Shown piece by piece: positions 10,863-21,679 of a stretch of 64,000 nucleotides of DNA. How positions within the stretch are numbered: position 1 is the stretch's first letter; every line of letters starts with the position of its first letter. This DNA comes from Cordylochernes scorpioides (Eukaryota; Arthropoda; Arachnida; Pseudoscorpiones; Chernetidae). Under the pieces are notes generated by a model. It had not been told where the DNA came from. It did no database searches and saw only the letters and a list, made by a program, of their open reading frames with translations. A program made the translations under genes and the position numbers. Where the stretch lies: NCBI GenBank assembly GCA_030710605.1, contig CP092870.1:51907921-51971920 (forward strand). Reading direction: 5' to 3'.

Positions 10863-10925
10863 TTTAAAGTACAAGTGTCCCTAGAGGGACATAGCGCTTT
10901 AAGTCGAAATAAAGAATAAGGAACA
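10863..10925 (+). mobile_element. Second LINE-like 3' end
   Basis: A palindromic hairpin TGTCCCTAGAGGGACA, closed further out by AAAG/CTTT, precedes AAATAAAGAATAAGG. It abuts the tail of the previous element and probably is the 3' end of another retroposon. No coding sequence remains. Confidence 0.4.
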
Positions 10926-12227
10926 AATGAACATCTAGCTTTCAAATCAACTCACCTTGATGACATAGATTTTGCAAGAATCCCGAAACAAGGCCAGGGC
11001 AAGAAGAAGAAGTGAACTATCCATTTGGGTCAACGAGCCATGCTTGGTACCATTGTTGATTGATTTAGATAAACCTTTTGGCCCAAAAAGTGATTACATT
11101 AATTTGTTCCAAAACAGAATTCACCCTGAACTTGATCTAAAAATGACCCTTTACTATATCCTTATCCTATATTCAGCTGGCCTGGCTGATAGTACCCTGT
11201 AAGGTCTCCAGGGATACAGGATGAGCAGCGTTTGTACTCCAAGTTAGGAGCGGCTGCACATGGCATCTGTTCCTCATGTCAGAGGCAGCCATTTCTTTTG
11301 GAGCTAAGTCGGCCTGCCACTGAATAGTGCTCCCATTCTTAATGACAAAGGCAGACGCCTTCTACTTCACCCAGTCATGATGGTTGTCAAACACCATCAA
11401 CAAGCTTTACAAACTTGATACCCTTATATGATTGAGTGGAGATAAGAAAGAAAAAAAGGGAAGAATATATCCTTACTACCAAAGATTTATTTTCAACAAC
11501 CTCTTCAAGAAAAATCTTGATTCTTTTTCAATATAGTCATTTTTGAAGAATACTTGATTTTATATTTATTCAGCGATACTCCTATAGACTCTACAAGGCC
11601 TAAAATATTGATTTAAAAAAATATTTATATAAGAAATTTATTCATGGATGCCTTTTCTAAAAGATATGAATCAACAACAATTGACTTTATTGGGCACACG
11701 TGCCATACAAGATTCTCCCGGTAGGACAAAAAAAAATTAGCATCATAGTTATATACAAATATTGGGTATTGACCTCGACCAATTATCGAGTTGGATCCAA
11801 AAGATATGAATCTTATGAATATAAAATATATATATGTTATATTAAAATATTGTTTTATTTAAAATTATATTTCATAGATAAAATATTCTGTTAAATCGAC
11901 CGCCAGAGGTCACTCTTCCCATTTAAAACTCGTTGTTGTTCTTCCCCGTTGGCCGACCCAAAACTTTGTAATTATGTAAATAATATTTTGTTTTAATTAT
12001 TCTTACGCCTTAAGCCAGGCATTACTTTTATCAAATTATGTTATTCATATAGCTCAAATAAAGAAATATATGATCCTCAATATTATTATTCTTTCAAGAT
12101 TGTTCGACCATGACTGCACCACCATAGCATAATCATCAATATGATCCTAAATTACAAACAGAAAAATCATATATATATTTTTTAATATAATATATATATA
12201 TTATATATAAAGATAATATATAATAAA
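10926..12227. other. 1.3 kb without a recognisable feature
   Basis: I read both strands and saw only short frames without known motifs. The part 11170-11440 is less AT-rich and may be an old retroelement relic, but no motif supports this. The part 12160-12227 is a TA-rich low-complexity tract. Confidence 0.5.
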
Positions 12228-12390
12228 AAGGCATATATTGGATTTAATGATAGATTTATTTTGCCAATATTTCGGTTGGCTGAACGCCAAACCTTTATAC
12301 GAAATGTAATGCCTTGATAAAGGTTGGCGTTCTGCCAACAGAAATATTGGCAAAATAAATCTATTATTAAATTAATATATATGCTTTTTT
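12228..12390. mobile_element. Palindromic MITE
   Basis: The left half (GGCATATATTGG, then TTTATTTTGCCAATATTTC, GGTTGGC, AACCTTTA) is mirrored by the right half as an inverted repeat with a centre near 12310. There is no coding capacity. A shortened relative lies at 24770-24830. Confidence 0.7.
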
Positions 12391-12477
12391 TTCTAATGAA
12401 TTAAATATGGATTGCTCTATTTTCAAAACAATATAAAGATATGTGAAAAAATAATAGAAAAAATAAATAAATAAAAG

Positions 12478-12732
12478 GTCAGGTGTTGATATTAAAAATG
12501 AAGGCATACCCTGATCAGTAGCACATGTGCTTTTTAGAAGGCAGAGCGCCATCTGGTGGAACAGAAATCAACTAAACATTGATTTAACCTGTTCCCTGAT
12601 ATTTGGCCAACCCAATTTCTTGATATAAATATCAGGGAACAGGTTGAATCAATATTTAGTTGATTTCTGTTCCACCAGATGGCGCTCTGCCTTCTGAAAA
12701 GCACATGTGCTAGTGGTCAGGATATGCTTTTT
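12478..12732. mobile_element. Palindromic MITE, family with the copy at 45807
   Basis: Long arms containing GGCAGAGCGCCATCTGGTGG, AGAAATCAACTAAACATTG and CCTGTTCCCTGATAT are mirrored around a short centre near 12620. The left flank GGTGTTGATATTAAAAA occurs in reverse complement beside the second copy at 46085-46120, so the full element includes it. Non-coding, probably mobilised in trans. Confidence 0.8.
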
Positions 12733-12742
12733 TGTTGTATAT

Positions 12743-13105
12743 TGTTACATCAATTTTAATGCGCCTTACATTTATTCAAAATATTCTATGATATTTAATA
12801 TTTATTTAAAACAGAATATTTAGATTAGCAGCATTCCTTTTTATAGTTTCACTCCTTTTGTAATATTTATTGTACATATATCTTTATTGCTTATTGGAGC
12901 GCGAGAGGACCTAGACGAAGACTGCGGATCGCAACCTACGAGGAAGACAAGATTAAATAAACACAATAACTTTAAAAGGTAATTTATTTTTATTTAATTT
13001 TATTTATTCACTTTTAATATGGAAACCCGCTCGGGAAGCGTGTATAACACCAAGAAGGAAGAAACCAAGGTCGACGACCCTGCAAAGCTTCAACTTGGTG
13101 CAACA
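12743..13105 (+). repeat. 5' LTR of Gypsy B, containing the gag start
   Basis: Begins TGTTACATCAATTTTAATGC and ends GGTGCAACA. It matches 17053-17415. The gag ATG at 13019 lies inside it, so 29 codons of gag are LTR sequence. The primer-binding site follows: TTGGTAGAGATGCTGG, then TTTCGAACC, complementary to a tRNA 3' end including its T loop. Confidence 0.9.
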
Positions 13106-14164
13106 ATTGGTAGAGATGCTGGTTTCGAACCAGTTGCTTTGAACCCCAATATAGAAATTCCGAAATATGGTGGGACAGAAGACCCTCGCCCATGGATAGA
13201 ATCCCTCGAAGAGATTGGTTTCCTCTATCATTGGGCAGACTACATAATTGTTTGTTATGCCGCCATGAACATGACGGGAAGTGCTAAAACCTGGTTGAAT
13301 TTACACAAAGCTAGTTTCACGAGCTGGGAAAATATTAAAATCCGCCTCATTCAGGATTTTTCTTTGGACGCGAATAAAGAAGAACTTAGAATGAAGCTCA
13401 ATAGAATGCAACACTGGAATGAACCAGCAATCAGGTTCGCGGACGACATTCTAGTGTTGTGCAACAAGGTTGACCCCGCAATGGAAGAAGAAACAAAAAT
13501 TGAACATGTTATTGGAGGACTGAAAAAAGAGTACTCATTCGCGCTCTACCTGAACGCTCCTAAAACGACCGATGACCTTCTTGTCGTGTGCAAGAAAATG
13601 GATTCTTTTGAAAAGAAGTATCGGGAACGTGTGGAGAAATCCAGAAACCTATATAACGGTCCACGCTATTCTAGACCCCAACAACATTCGAGGTACGTGC
13701 CGCCGACTGCCGCACGAAACTACCAGACCACTTCCAGGCCCCAAGCCCCTGTTTCCAATAATTACAAGAACGACTCCCCTCCTACTCCCAGACAGTATCG
13801 AAACAACTTTCCCCAGCCCTCTACCCCTAGACGTCCTTATAATCCTAACTTTGTGCCGAAACCAAACCTTCAGAGAAAAATCTACAATAAAAGCCAAGAA
13901 GTGAGCAAAAATAGGACGGAAGATGGAAGACCAATCTGCTTTAAGTGTAACAAGCCAGGGCACGTGGCCCGTTATTGTAGGGTCAAGTTTATAAGAATCC
14001 TAGAAGAGGATCCAACAGATACCCAAGAGAAGGTCGAAGAGAAATGCCAAATGAATGAAATATCAGAGAAATCAGGACCTCGGCTTTATGCTGATGTATG
14101 TCATAGAACACAGACAAATATTCCTACCCGGAATAGATATTCCGTGTTGGAAGATTTAAACTAA
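13019..14164 (+). CDS. gag: Gypsy B gag
   Basis: An intact 381-residue frame from an ATG that lies in the 5' LTR to a TAA. It encodes the capsid/nucleocapsid precursor that packages the element RNA. A capsid-like region (about residues 45-200, Trp-Leu-Asn-Leu and Asp-Ile-Leu-Val-Leu-Cys-Asn-Lys-Val) precedes a Pro/Arg/Tyr-rich RNA-binding linker and one CCHC zinc knuckle, Cys-Phe-Lys-Cys-x4-His-x4-Cys, near residues 307-320. The primer-binding site is translated within it (about residues 30-37). Pol lies downstream after a region with broken frames. The minus-strand frames here are shadows. Confidence 0.85.
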   Translation: METRSGSVYNTKKEETKVDDPAKLQLGATIGRDAGFEPVALNPNIEIPKYGGTEDPRPWIESLEEIGFLYHWADYIIVCYAAMNMTGSAKTWLNLHKASFTSWENIKIRLIQDFSLDANKEELRMKLNRMQHWNEPAIRFADDILVLCNKVDPAMEEETKIEHVIGGLKKEYSFALYLNAPKTTDDLLVVCKKMDSFEKKYRERVEKSRNLYNGPRYSRPQQHSRYVPPTAARNYQTTSRPQAPVSNNYKNDSPPTPRQYRNNFPQPSTPRRPYNPNFVPKPNLQRKIYNKSQEVSKNRTEDGRPICFKCNKPGHVARYCRVKFIRILEEDPTDTQEKVEEKCQMNEISEKSGPRLYADVCHRTQTNIPTRNRYSVLEDLN

Positions 14165-14264
14165 GCGTCGCGCCTGAATCTGTCAGTCAAAGCAAGTCGA
14201 CCATAAACGGAATCAAGAAGTTGGACCCTAAATACAAATTAAAAATTAATGTGGACAAGTAGGG

Positions 14265-14579
14265 ACTTTTGAAGCTTTGGTTAATACAGGTGCTGACCTC
14301 TCAGTGGTCGACCTCAGAACGGCCCTCGATACAGGCCATGGTATAAGTAAACTCGCAAAAATTTGCGCAGTACCCGATGGAAAAAAATTGGACATGGTAG
14401 GAAGTATATTTTTAAATATAAAAATTGATGACGAAACATTATCACACTACTTTGTGATATTGAAAACGCATTTACGGACATTAATTCTTAGGAGAGATTT
14501 CCTTAAGAAAATGAACGCGAAAATAGATTGTAAGCAAGAAACTATAAAATACGATTTGACGAATAATCATGACGAATAA
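14265..14579 (+). pseudogene. Gypsy B protease, active-site Asp replaced
   Basis: A frame of about 100 residues starts Ala-Leu-Val-Asn-Thr-Gly-Ala-Asp-Leu-Ser-Val-Val. In retropepsins this position reads Asp-Thr-Gly; here the catalytic Asp is Asn. The rest keeps the flap and Ile-Leu-x-Arg-Asp-Phe-Leu features of Gypsy proteases. It is cut off from gag by stops at about 14160-14260. It is catalytically dead unless the base is a sequencing error. Confidence 0.75.
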
Positions 14580-14597
14580 TCATGACAACATTTTGAA

Positions 14598-15624
14598 ATG
14601 TTGAAAATAAAGAGTGCCAAGGATTCCATTGTACCGGAATGTTCCATTAAATTGATCAAGGCATTGGTAGAAACAGAGGATGGGGAATATATTATCGAGG
14701 AAAGCAGCAAAATGTTTCAAACAAATGGACTTCGTCTAGCAAGAAGCTTGATCAATGTTATAAATAGGGAAACACATATCTGGATAACTATTCCGTATCC
14801 TCGACCGTTAAAAATAATGAAAAACCAAACATTGGCTTTTGGAAGTAGTCCAGCGAAAATAAATGTGAATCGAGAAAGAGAGGTAGAAGAGAACGAAGAA
14901 ACTAGATTCCAAAAAAACGAAATTCTTTCACCAAAGGAACAGAAGGAGTTAAAACGAGTTTTAGAAAGGTATGGAGATCTTTTTTCATCGAGATTAGGGA
15001 GAACCAATTCGGCAAAACATCGGATAGACACAGAAGACGCGAAGCCAATTAAACACAAGCCTTACCGGGTAAGTGCTAAAGAACGAGATATTATAAAAGA
15101 GCAAATTGACGAGCCCCTGGTCTTTTCCAGTAATATTGGTCAAGAAGCGAGATGGTAAATACAGATTTTGTGTTGACTACCGAAAACTGAATAATGTGAC
15201 AGTAAAAGATGTCTATCCGATTCCTAGAATAGACGAAGTTATGGATACTCTCCAAGGATCTACACACTTCTCAGCAATGGACCTCAGATCTGGATATTGG
15301 CAAGTTGAAGTCGAAAAAAGAGACAAAGAGAAATCAACTTTCACTACAGCGCATGGATTATATGAATTCAACGTGATGCCTTTTGGACTTTGTAACGCGC
15401 CTGCTACCTTTGAGAGAAATATGGAGAATATTGTCCAAGACATCGGTGGTGAAGAGAAGGTGATCTCATATTTGAGTCGTGCCCTAAGTAAAGCGGAGCA
15501 AAATTATTCAACAACTGAAAAAGAATGTCTGGCCGTTGTCTGGTCAATGTCAAAATTACGGCCATACCTTTATGGAAGACACTTTAAAATAGTAACAGAC
15601 CATCACGCCTTATGCTGGCTCTAA
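14598..15624 (+). pseudogene. pol: Gypsy B reverse transcriptase and RNase H, internally deleted
   Basis: The first frame (14598-15158) covers the protease-RT linker to the RT N-terminus. Near 15105 a short deletion with frameshift leads to the next frame ([12 protein letters not shown]). RT motif A (Ala-Met-Asp-Leu) and motif B (Met-Pro-Phe-Gly-Leu-Cys-Asn-Ala-Pro) are present. After Asn-Ile-Val-Gln at about 15438 the sequence jumps to RNase H (Ser-Tyr-x-Ser-Arg-Ala-Leu ... Tyr-Ser-Thr-Thr-Glu-Lys-Glu). Compared with Gypsy A about 190 residues are missing, including the Tyr-Leu-Asp-Asp loop and the RT thumb. A TAA at 15622 interrupts the end. Confidence 0.85.
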
Positions 15625-17069
15625 AACTTGAAGGATCCAACAGGTCAATTGGCAAGATGGGCATTAAAAATTCAAGAATATGACTTCGATATAATACATA
15701 AATCAGGAAAGAAGCATCTGGACGCCGATGGCTTATCTAGGGGACCCTTACCAGAAACTGATTGGGATGAGGATTTTGAAAGGCTGTTTTTAAATCAAAT
15801 AACAGACGAAGAGGATAAGTTTATCGAAAGTGTTAAGAAAAACCTTAATGGAAGCAGGCGATCAATTGCGCAAAACTTTAAAGTAGCAGACGGATGCCTC
15901 TTTAAGAAAAACCCGAACCCTGAAGGCAGGGCGTGGTTGCTTGTGGTTCCAGAGAAGAAAAAGAGAGAAATTATGAAAGAATATCACAATCATATGTCGA
16001 ATGGCCATCTGGGTGTCGCCAGAACCATGTACCGAATAAAGAGTAAATACTTTTGGCCATCCATGCTAAAGAATGTCTCAGAATTCGTTAGGACGCGTCA
16101 CCTTTGCCAAAGTAGAAAGGCTAAAACCAATTACCTTCTGGACTACTACAGCCCATTCCCCCAGCCAACTTTCCTTTTGAAAGAATTGGAATTGACTTTG
16201 TTGGTCCATTGCCATCTACGAAAAACAGGAAAAAATGGATAATCGTGCTGACGGACTACTACACTAGATATGCAGAAACAAAAGCAGTCTCGGAAGCAAC
16301 AGTGAAAGAAGTTTCAAAATTTCTAGTAGAGGATATTTTTCTCCGGCACGGAGCCCCACAATATCTTATTAGTGACAGGGGCTCTCAATTTACCAGTAAT
16401 TTAATGGAAGAGGTGATGAAAATGTGCAAGATTAAACATTGTTTCACAACGAGCTATCATCCCCAGACTAATGGATTGACAGAACTGTTAAATAGAACAT
16501 TGATCAATATGCTCAGTATGTATGTGAACACTGATCAGAAGAATTGAGACGAAATACTCCCGTTCATCACTCACGCTTGCAATACTACAATTCAGGAAAC
16601 CACAGGATATTCTCCCTTTTTCCTGATGTTTGGAAGAGAACCCACGTCTCTTTTGGACGACAGGAATATCTCGGTGGACATTGACAAGGATGATTATGAT
16701 GAATACATAAAACATCACTTAGACAAAATAGACAGAACAAGAAAATTAGTTATTAACAACACAATAAAGACTCAAGAAAGAATGAAAAATAACTATGACA
16801 AGAAACACATGGAAAGAAGCTACGAAGTTTGGACACCAATTAGGAAAATAGGAAAGTGTGAGAAACTTCTGAGAAAATATTTTGGTCCATATAGAATATT
16901 AAAAAAGATGTCGAGCGTCAATTATCTAATAGAACCGAATGATAATCCGGGCCAAGACCCTCTGATAGTTCATGTTTCAAGAATCAAGCCTTATTATGAG
17001 AGAATGGATGAGGTCATTCACGAGGACGTGACAACCTCTGAAGAGGGGGAAGTGTTACATCAATTTTAA
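15625..17069 (+). pseudogene. Gypsy B integrase, with stops and frameshift
   Basis: The region carries the RNase H tail, then an integrase zinc domain (His-x3-His ... Arg-x-Leu-Cys, where the first Cys of the usual pair is Arg), then, after a frameshift near 16200, the catalytic core with Thr-Asp-Tyr-Tyr, Ser-Asp-Arg-Gly and Asn-Gly-Leu-Thr-Glu (all three D,D,E acids present). A TGA at about 16546 stands where the family has Trp before Asp-Glu-Ile-Leu-Pro-Phe. The C-terminal frame (from 16626) runs into the 3' LTR. Integrase inserts the cDNA; here it is broken at several points. Confidence 0.85.
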
Positions 17070-17415
17070 TGCGCCTTACATTTATTTGATATATTCTATG
17101 ATATTTAATATTTATTTAAAACAGAATATTTAGATTAGCATCATTCTTTTTATAGTTTCACTCCTTTTGTAATATTTATTGTACATATATCTTTATTGCT
17201 TATTGGAGCGGGAGAGGACCTAGACGAAGACTGCGGATCGCAACCTACGAGGAAGACAAGAATAAAAAAAACACAATCACTTTAAAAGGTAATTTATTTT
17301 TATTTAAATTTATTTATTCACTTTTAATATGGAAACCCGCTCGGGAAACATGTATAACACCAAGAAGGAAGAAACCAAGGTCGACGACCCTGCAAAGCTT
17401 CAACTTGGTGCAACA
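17053..17415 (+). repeat. 3' LTR of Gypsy B
   Basis: Matches 12743-13105 with about a dozen differences. A purine tract (GAAGAGGGGGAAG) ends just before it, as needed for plus-strand priming. It contains the partial gag start again (ATG at about 17329), giving a short dead-end frame. Confidence 0.9.
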
Positions 17416-17719
17416 ATATATAATAATTATTTGTTACCACAGAGTGTGTGTAAGCTCACAGGTAAATAGGCGCTAACCGGAACAAAAAAAGTTCCTTTGT
17501 TTCAATATTAGTTTCCCTTTTATATTTTGTTCTCTCTCTTGTAAATCAACAACAACAACAACAAAAACCTTTATTAAGACACTATTGTCTTACAAGGGAA
17601 TCCCCTGAAGGTTATATATGTACATGAGTGAGGAGGAAAATCAATTCAGAGGAGAGGGGGGAGCAATCAGCCGTTGTCTGTGGAGTTGAGCACCTCTTCT
17701 CTCATTTTATCAATCGCCT

Positions 17720-19069
17720 TTAAAAATTTAAAATATTTATAAACAAATGCTTTATCCAGCAGGAGAGCATAAAGATTTTATATACATGTTGTTCATTGTA
17801 GTGAGCTAGCTCCGAAATTTCGCGAATTTCCAGTCTCTTTTCATGTAGGAATGCGCAATGGAATAGATAGTGGACCAAATTGTCTTGGATGCCAACATTG
17901 CAGAAGTAGCAATTTAAAGGGTCGCTGTTCCAAAATTCCGTGATATCCTCGCGGAAAAGTAGCCATAGAATCCTTTGACGGGCTATAAATCGTTTAATTT
18001 TCAAAGGGAGGTTTGATAGTAAGTAGTCCTCCGTCATAAAGGAGCTACTTAGAAATTGGTAGTGAATAAAACGAGTTGAGCATTGTATCTTATCTCGGTC
18101 AAATTGGAGTAGCTGGTCCACTGTGGTTTGAATAATTCTAGGGATTTCTCCTCGCACAACCATATAATCTTCACAGTTCTTAAGAAAAGAAAAACCCCTA
18201 GAGTCAATGATGCTATTCAAGTTATGAATAAAGTTGTTTCCCGCTTTTCCCACAATTGAAACTTTCCAGAGCTGGGACAAGCAAACATAGGGTAATCTTG
18301 TCCTGTCCATTTTTAAAATCCGTATCCAGAACTTTAGAATCAATTTCGTAATGTTTAATTCAAGGGACATCCTTCCGGTTTCTGTTCGCAAGATGTAGCC
18401 CGGAGTATATTTGGGTAGGTCAAGAAATCGCTGTAGGAAAATATCCTGGATCTGGTTTACGACTACTATCTGATTTGTCGCCCAAATGGGGGCCGAGTAT
18501 AACAACGTGGATAAAACTATGCAGTCAAGTAATTTCATCACTGCTCCGAACGATTTGGTTCTTGACTTAGATAGTATTCTCCATACTGCGTTTGTAGCAA
18601 CCAATGCTTTGTTTTTAAAGTGCTGCGCCACGTTAGCAGTTGTATTCTTGGTAGTTAAGGGGTAGCCAAGATATGTATATTTTGAAGATACTGTCAAGGG
18701 TTGTTGGCCCCAAAACCAAACGTCAGATCTGGCCAAGCGGCCTCCGTTTCGAAACACTACGATTTTAGACTTGGATTGGTCCATAGTTAAACCATTTTCC
18801 CCAAAAAATATTTTTATTAGATTAATCTTTATTTGAAGATTTATCTTGGATTCACCAAAGAGGACTATATCATCCGCGAACAGGAGGAGGTGTATAGTTC
18901 CATGGCCCGGGAAGTATATACCTGGCAGGTCAGAATCATCCAGTGTAGCAACCAGATCGTTAATGGAAATAATAAATAAATACGGTGAAAGAGGTTCACC
19001 CTGAAGAACACCTGATTGTATTTTGATGAATTCTGTAAAAGAGCCATTCCATCTGACCGCTGCCATCAT
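17720..19069 (-). pseudogene. LINE B ORF2, RT palm to C-terminus
   Basis: A 449-residue open frame includes Gly-Val-Leu-Gln-Gly-Glu-Pro-Leu-Ser-Pro (motif B) and Phe-Ala-Asp-Asp (catalytic loop), then the thumb and a Cys-x2-Cys ... His-x4-His-Cys-like end (Cys-Tyr-Phe-Cys ... His-Tyr-Leu-Phe-His-Cys). The RT would copy the element RNA at the target nick. The frame itself is clean, but the gene is broken upstream by a stop and a frameshift. Confidence 0.85.
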
Positions 19070-19334
19070 TTGAGCATAGTAGTTCTGTATGAGTTTGATA
19101 AATCGCCCACTTAAACCAACAAGCGCAAGCTCTCTCTATAATAGTAAATGTGGAACTGAATCAAACGCTTTTTTAAGATCCACAAAGAATGCGTGAAGTT
19201 TCCTTATTTTGCGGTTTAATGTCATTTGGATTAGTGATGTAAGCGTGAAGATATGGTCTTGACACGAGTAACCCCTTCTGAATCTTTCTTGGTTTTCCGC
19301 TATGAGTTTTATATTCTCAATCCAATTACTTAGT

Positions 19335-19973
19335 CTATTTTTTTAATGTGGATGTAAAGAGTTTTGACAAGTTGCTTATAAGCGCAATGCCCCTATAATT
19401 TGATGGTGCATTCGGATCGCCATTTTTGAATATTGGTTGGATCATGGTTTTTGACCACTGTGAAGGAATTTGGGATTTAGTTAATATTTTATTGAATAAG
19501 TTAGATAAAAGGATTAAACCATTCTCAGGTAGGGCTTTGATAGCTTCATTTGGTATACTATCGTAACCTGCTGCTTTATTGTTTTTCAAGCTAGCGATTT
19601 CCCTCGCAATTTCCAAAGGTGAAATTTCGGCGTCCAGCTCAGAGTCAATAGGAATTAGTAGAGAAGGTATATCTGCAACAATTCTTTGAGGAGGCGACAA
19701 TAAACCCTGATAAAAGGATTCCCACTCTGAGATGTCAATATTTCCTTTTGTGCTATTCCGTTTCTTAAAGGACGCAATTATTTTCCAAAATTCGGCAGAG
19801 TCCCTAACATTGCTAAGGGCAGCTTCAACAGAATCAGAATATTTGTTCTTTTTGTATTTGAGCAATGATAGGTATTTGCGTTTACTCGTAATAAACAAAT
19901 CTTTATAAATAGGAGTATTGAGAGTCAAATATAACTTAATATTTTTTTCATATATGTTTTTGCTGTATAACAT
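19335..19973 (-). pseudogene. LINE B ORF2, N-terminal part of the RT domain
   Basis: A 212-residue frame carries the region before and at the start of the RT: a Lys/Tyr-rich linker, then Leu-Lys-Asn-Asn-Lys-Ala-Ala-Gly-Tyr-Asp-Ser-Ile-Pro-Asn-Glu (RT motif 1), Trp-Ser-Lys-Thr-Met-Ile-Gln-Pro-Ile-Phe-Lys, and Asn-Tyr-Arg-Gly-Ile-Ala-Leu. It ends by frameshift near 19335. The continuation (motif 3, Phe-Val-Asp-Leu-Lys-Lys-Ala-Phe-Asp) lies at about 19140-19330 in another frame, with a stop near 19137. Confidence 0.85.
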
Positions 19974-20373
19974 TCTCCGTCAAACCATGGCTTAGACCGC
20001 GAACTATCCGCTCTTCCCTTTGTTAGCATTCCTGCTCTCATCATTGATGTTTGAATCCTGCTAGTAAGAGTGTCAGCACATAGGTCTATTGAGGCGTCTT
20101 CCGGTAGTTGGAGAGCATTTAGGTCTTCGAGACAAAGTTCATATGTCGAAGCTTTATTTGTAAATCAATAAATTTAATGTTTAATTAATAATTATTGGAA
20201 TCAGTTTCATTAATATTTCTAAGCAAAATCAACAATTGGTAGCAGAACGTGGTTGATCAATATAAAGCTCAAAAGGAAAATATTTAATCTGAAGATTAAG
20301 CAAGAAGTTTATTCTGATCAGCAAACTGAAGCACTTCTAAGAAGATTAATGGTATTTATATAGATTAAGTTCA

Positions 20374-21679
20374 ATTATATCTATATATTGCATGTTTAAA
20401 AGCTACCCAATATTTAAATAATTTATCCCAAACAAAAATTGAACCATTAACAGGAACAAATTATCAAATATGGGCGTTGAAAATCGGTGCAGTTCTGAGA
20501 GGAAGAAAATTATTTAAATGTGTAATTTCTGATCCAGAACCTGATATGGAAGACAAAAGTTCTTGGGAGATTTGGAGTGATAAAAATGATGAAGTTTTTG
20601 GGATAATCATCACAACATTGACTAATGAACAAGCTGGCATGTTCATAGGAGAAACAAATGCTAAGAAAGTATGGGACTCACTGAGAAAAACATACACAGG
20701 CAATTTGGAAGATAAAATTATTGATATAGGCTTAGAATTAAAGAACATTAGAATGAAAGATAATGAAACTGTAGATGAATATATAACGAGGGCAAAAAAT
20801 ATTGCTGCTAGAAGTTCATCATTAGGGCATCAATTTACCTCAAGAGAACTTTCATTTCATATTGTCAGAGGCATACATCCAAGGTATGAAAATATTGCTA
20901 TTGTCTTACGATCTAAGAGAGAGGCAACAATTGGAGATATTCAACAAACTCTAAGAGAAGAGGAGTCAAGAAGAAATATGAGATTAAATCAATCAGTTGA
21001 GAATGGGCATGAACAAGCATACAGAATTAAAAATAGAAAGGTTAAACAATTTCAGCAAAAAAGATGTTTTGTTTGTAATAAAAAGGGACATCTAGCTAAT
21101 GAATGCTGGTTTCGAGATAAACAGAAACAAGGATATCAAAAGAAATGGACTCCTGATTATAGAAATCACAAATACAGTAGGGAACATTCAAATAACCTTG
21201 TAGATACTATGAAAAGTGGATTTAATGAGCAAGCATTTAAAACATATGTAAAAGAATTTGAAGATTCACCAGATGGGAGAAATGATAGGCAAATATGGTG
21301 TATAGATTCAGGATGCACTGCACATTTAACCCCAAACCTAACTTTGATGGAAAATGTGACAGAGTACAAAAGTGAAATCAACCTAGCTGAGAAGGGCAAA
21401 ACTACCCAAGCCATAGCCAAAGGAGATATGAGACTTACTACGTGCACAAGTGAAGGCCAAGAAGATATTCGCATCAAATATATCTTACATGTACCAAATT
21501 TAAGGAATAATTTCTTGTCAGGATACGAATTAGTCAACAAAGGAAATTCAGTTATTTTCAATAAGGATGGAGCAAAAATTTATAATGATGGGAATGATTT
21601 AGTTGCTGAGGCATATATTAAAGATAGAATGTTTATGATGGAAACAAAACTAAGAAATGTACCAATATCAAAAAATTAA
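20374..21679 (+). pseudogene. Copia 1 gag-protease frame
   Basis: The frame is open from about 20374 to TAA at 21679, but I see no in-frame ATG at the expected start, so the initiator may be mutated. It contains the gag region (Leu-Thr-Gly-Thr-Asn-Tyr-x-Ile-Trp; later Ile-Val-Arg-Gly-Ile), a CCHC knuckle Cys-Phe-Val-Cys-x4-His-x4-Cys at about 21064-21105, and a protease motif Cys-Ile-Asp-Ser-Gly-Cys-Thr-Ala-His (about 21300). The frame is uninterrupted for more than 400 codons. Confidence 0.8.

Larger units (their letters stand above)
12743..17415 (+). mobile_element. Gypsy-type LTR retrotransposon B (complete outline, defective)
   Basis: Two 363-bp LTRs (TG...CA) bracket gag, protease, reverse transcriptase, RNase H and integrase remnants in Gypsy order. 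ATAT flanks both ends (12739-12742 and 17416-17419) as a 4-bp duplication. A purine run precedes the 3' LTR. The pol region has lost the RT catalytic loop and has stops, so this copy cannot move itself. The LTRs differ at roughly a dozen positions by eye, so it is older than Gypsy A and the element at 42388. Confidence 0.95.
17550..20157 (-). mobile_element. LINE B (5'-truncated), inserted in the Copia LTR
   Basis: An 11-bp target duplication (17539-17549 and 20158-20168) frames it. On the minus strand it ends with a stem-loop, AATAAAGG and a (TTG)n tail, the usual 3' order. It encodes an RT (two main frames) but lacks an endonuclease, as expected for a truncated copy. The 3' UTR, 17592-17719, has no ORF. 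The 5' 180 bp (19974-20157) are upstream ORF2 sequence with stops. Confidence 0.85.
17432..20234 (+). repeat. Copia 1 5' LTR, split by a LINE
   Basis: The LTR starts TGTTACCACAGAGTGTGTG at 17432 and ends AATCAACA at 20234, directly before a Copia-type primer site ATTGGTAGCAGAACGTGG. A minus-strand LINE fills 17550-20157, flanked on both sides by TTGTAAATCAA. Without it the LTR would be about 180 bp. No matching 3' LTR is found in the window, so the start is judged from the TG and the family's usual form. Confidence 0.65.

Noticed and set aside
10972-11202. 76-residue ORF as a small gene
   Set aside because: No recognisable domain, no supporting context, and AT-rich surroundings in which such frames arise by chance.
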